NCBI RefSeq assembly: GCF_033100115.1
Contig: NZ_CP136910.1
Location: 248,001 to 312,000, forward strand
Direction: 5' to 3'
DNA from: Anaerocolumna sp. AGMB13020
GTDB taxonomy: Bacteria; Bacillota; Clostridia; Lachnospirales; Lachnospiraceae
Length of the DNA: 64,000 nucleotides
The position numbers and the translations under genes were made by a program. Under the pieces are notes generated by a model. The model saw nothing but the letters and a program-made list of their open reading frames with translations, made no database searches and was not told the origin of the DNA. Shown piece after piece: positions 63,434-64,000 of this stretch (position 1 is its first letter; every line of letters begins with the position of its first letter).

Positions 63434-63901
63434 TTACTCACCGTCATAATAATCAGCTTCCTCTGCAATACGATATACTTTATTGATTCCTTTCCCCCAT
63501 ATTCCTATCTTTGCTGAATCAGGATATACTGCCACATCCACATCATGATAGGAATCAAAATCCATATAAACCAATACTTCTTCATCTGATGCATTCGTTA
63601 ATTTGTGAGCTCCCTTTTCATCTGCAGGAAAAAACAAAAAATCTCCCGCTGATACCAGCCTCTCACCTAAAGGGGTCTTAAGTAAACCGCTTCCGCTAAT
63701 AATATAGAAAGATTCTTCGTTTTTTGTGTGGTAATGATAAGGATATGCAGCCTGCCCAGGTGGTATTTCATAAAGAGATACGGCACTTTGCTCTCCATAT
63801 CCCTTTGGTACCAGTTCCCGTTTCAAGTACTCATAACCGATATGTTCGTTTTTGTGTTTTGGCTTTACATCCGCTACCTTAATATGAATAATATCGCTCA
63901 T
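63434..63901 (-). CDS. Cupin-domain protein
   Basis: 155 residues. The cupin barrel has metal-binding motif 1 (YPYHYHTKNEESFYIISGSG) near 52-71 and a less complete motif 2 (DFLFFPADEKGAHKLTN) near 87-103. Cupins of this size bind metal and act as isomerases, oxygenases or sugar-related regulators, but a reaction cannot be assigned. AAAGGAG lies 8 bases before the ATG. It may belong with the two genes that follow it on the minus strand, 59 bases away. Confidence 0.82.
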   Translation of the reverse strand: MSDIIHIKVADVKPKHKNEHIGYEYLKRELVPKGYGEQSAVSLYEIPPGQAAYPYHYHTKNEESFYIISGSGLLKTPLGERLVSAGDFLFFPADEKGAHKLTNASDEEVLVYMDFDSYHDVDVAVYPDSAKIGIWGKGINKVYRIAEEADYYDGE

Positions 63902-64000
63902 AGTATGTTCTCCTTTGAGTATTCTGAAAATACAAAGAATTATTTCACTTTTGATTATTGTTATAAGGCAGGAGTTAATCGCCTTGGGTTATTGTTAAAA

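Noticed and set aside
1..64000. tRNA, rRNA, insertion sequences, prophage, integrases or CRISPR arrays
   Set aside because: I looked for cloverleaf-like TTCGA-type arms, transposase or integrase motifs and spaced direct repeats and found none. The only tandem repeats are the short ones at 42293-42350 and 46303-46371, too short and without spacers.

Overview
The window looks like chromosomal DNA of a low-GC, Gram-positive, spore-forming anaerobe, most likely a Lachnospiraceae/Clostridia member related to Anaerocolumna or Lachnoclostridium. This is inferred from gene content, not from a database search. The clues are a germination amidase (CwlD), a GerA-type germinant receptor, the TIGR03960/TIGR03936 pair next to RNase G, a giant 2-hydroxyacyl-CoA dehydratase activase, class B sortase, an SLH-domain protein, ECF-type FolT under a THF riboswitch and T-box control of leuS. 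Shine-Dalgarno sequences are strong (AGGAGG-like) and many promoters fit TTGACA-17-TATAAT. I see no tRNA, rRNA, insertion sequence, prophage or CRISPR array.

Layout. 1-9 kb: membrane-bound AraC-type regulator, cwlD, a small membrane protein, leuS behind an unusual T-box leader with two antiterminator/terminator modules, then a lipoprotein phosphoesterase and a zinc-ribbon protein. 9-14 kb: a minus-strand operon of radical-SAM protein, its DUF2344 partner, RNase G and YbaK, behind a long leader with its own hairpin and a 9-codon upstream ORF. 14-20 kb: THF riboswitch-folT, a two-domain GH43 glycosidase, then tyrS with a zinc-ribbon membrane protein. 20-28 kb: SWIM-SNF2 helicase, DacF-like carboxypeptidase, asparaginase, M15 carboxypeptidase. 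28-42 kb: the 1409-residue activase, acetate transporter, APH-like kinase, OGG1-type glycosylase, chemoreceptor, P-loop kinase, sortase B, GGDEF-EAL protein. 42-51 kb: gerAA followed by a gerAB-gerAC fusion, scpA-scpB with a degenerate M50 membrane protein, a phosphoesterase and a second D,D-carboxypeptidase. 51-61 kb: an SLH protein/adaptor/ABC ATPase/permease operon, then yicC-remA-rpoZ-two signal peptidases-Ig-like protein. 61-64 kb: an XRE regulator with 28-residue repeats and small genes.

How the genes fit together. Several loci serve the cell surface and the spore: two PBP5-type and one M15 carboxypeptidase, sortase, signal peptidases, SLH protein, MacAB-like export, CwlD and GerA. Others are core information processing (leuS, tyrS, rng, rpoZ, scpAB).

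Most interesting signals: (1) a paired-hairpin leader placed just before the Shine-Dalgarno of the M15 peptidase (27392-27456) and the PBP5 gene (51061-51125), with a related arrangement before the GH43 gene (17187-17240). Arm sequences differ while pairing is kept, which is what a structured regulatory RNA or a mobile hairpin repeat would show. (2) the tandem T-box decision modules of leuS. (3) the GerAB-GerAC fusion with an internal lipobox. (4) an HTH regulator carrying exactly periodic 28-residue repeats.
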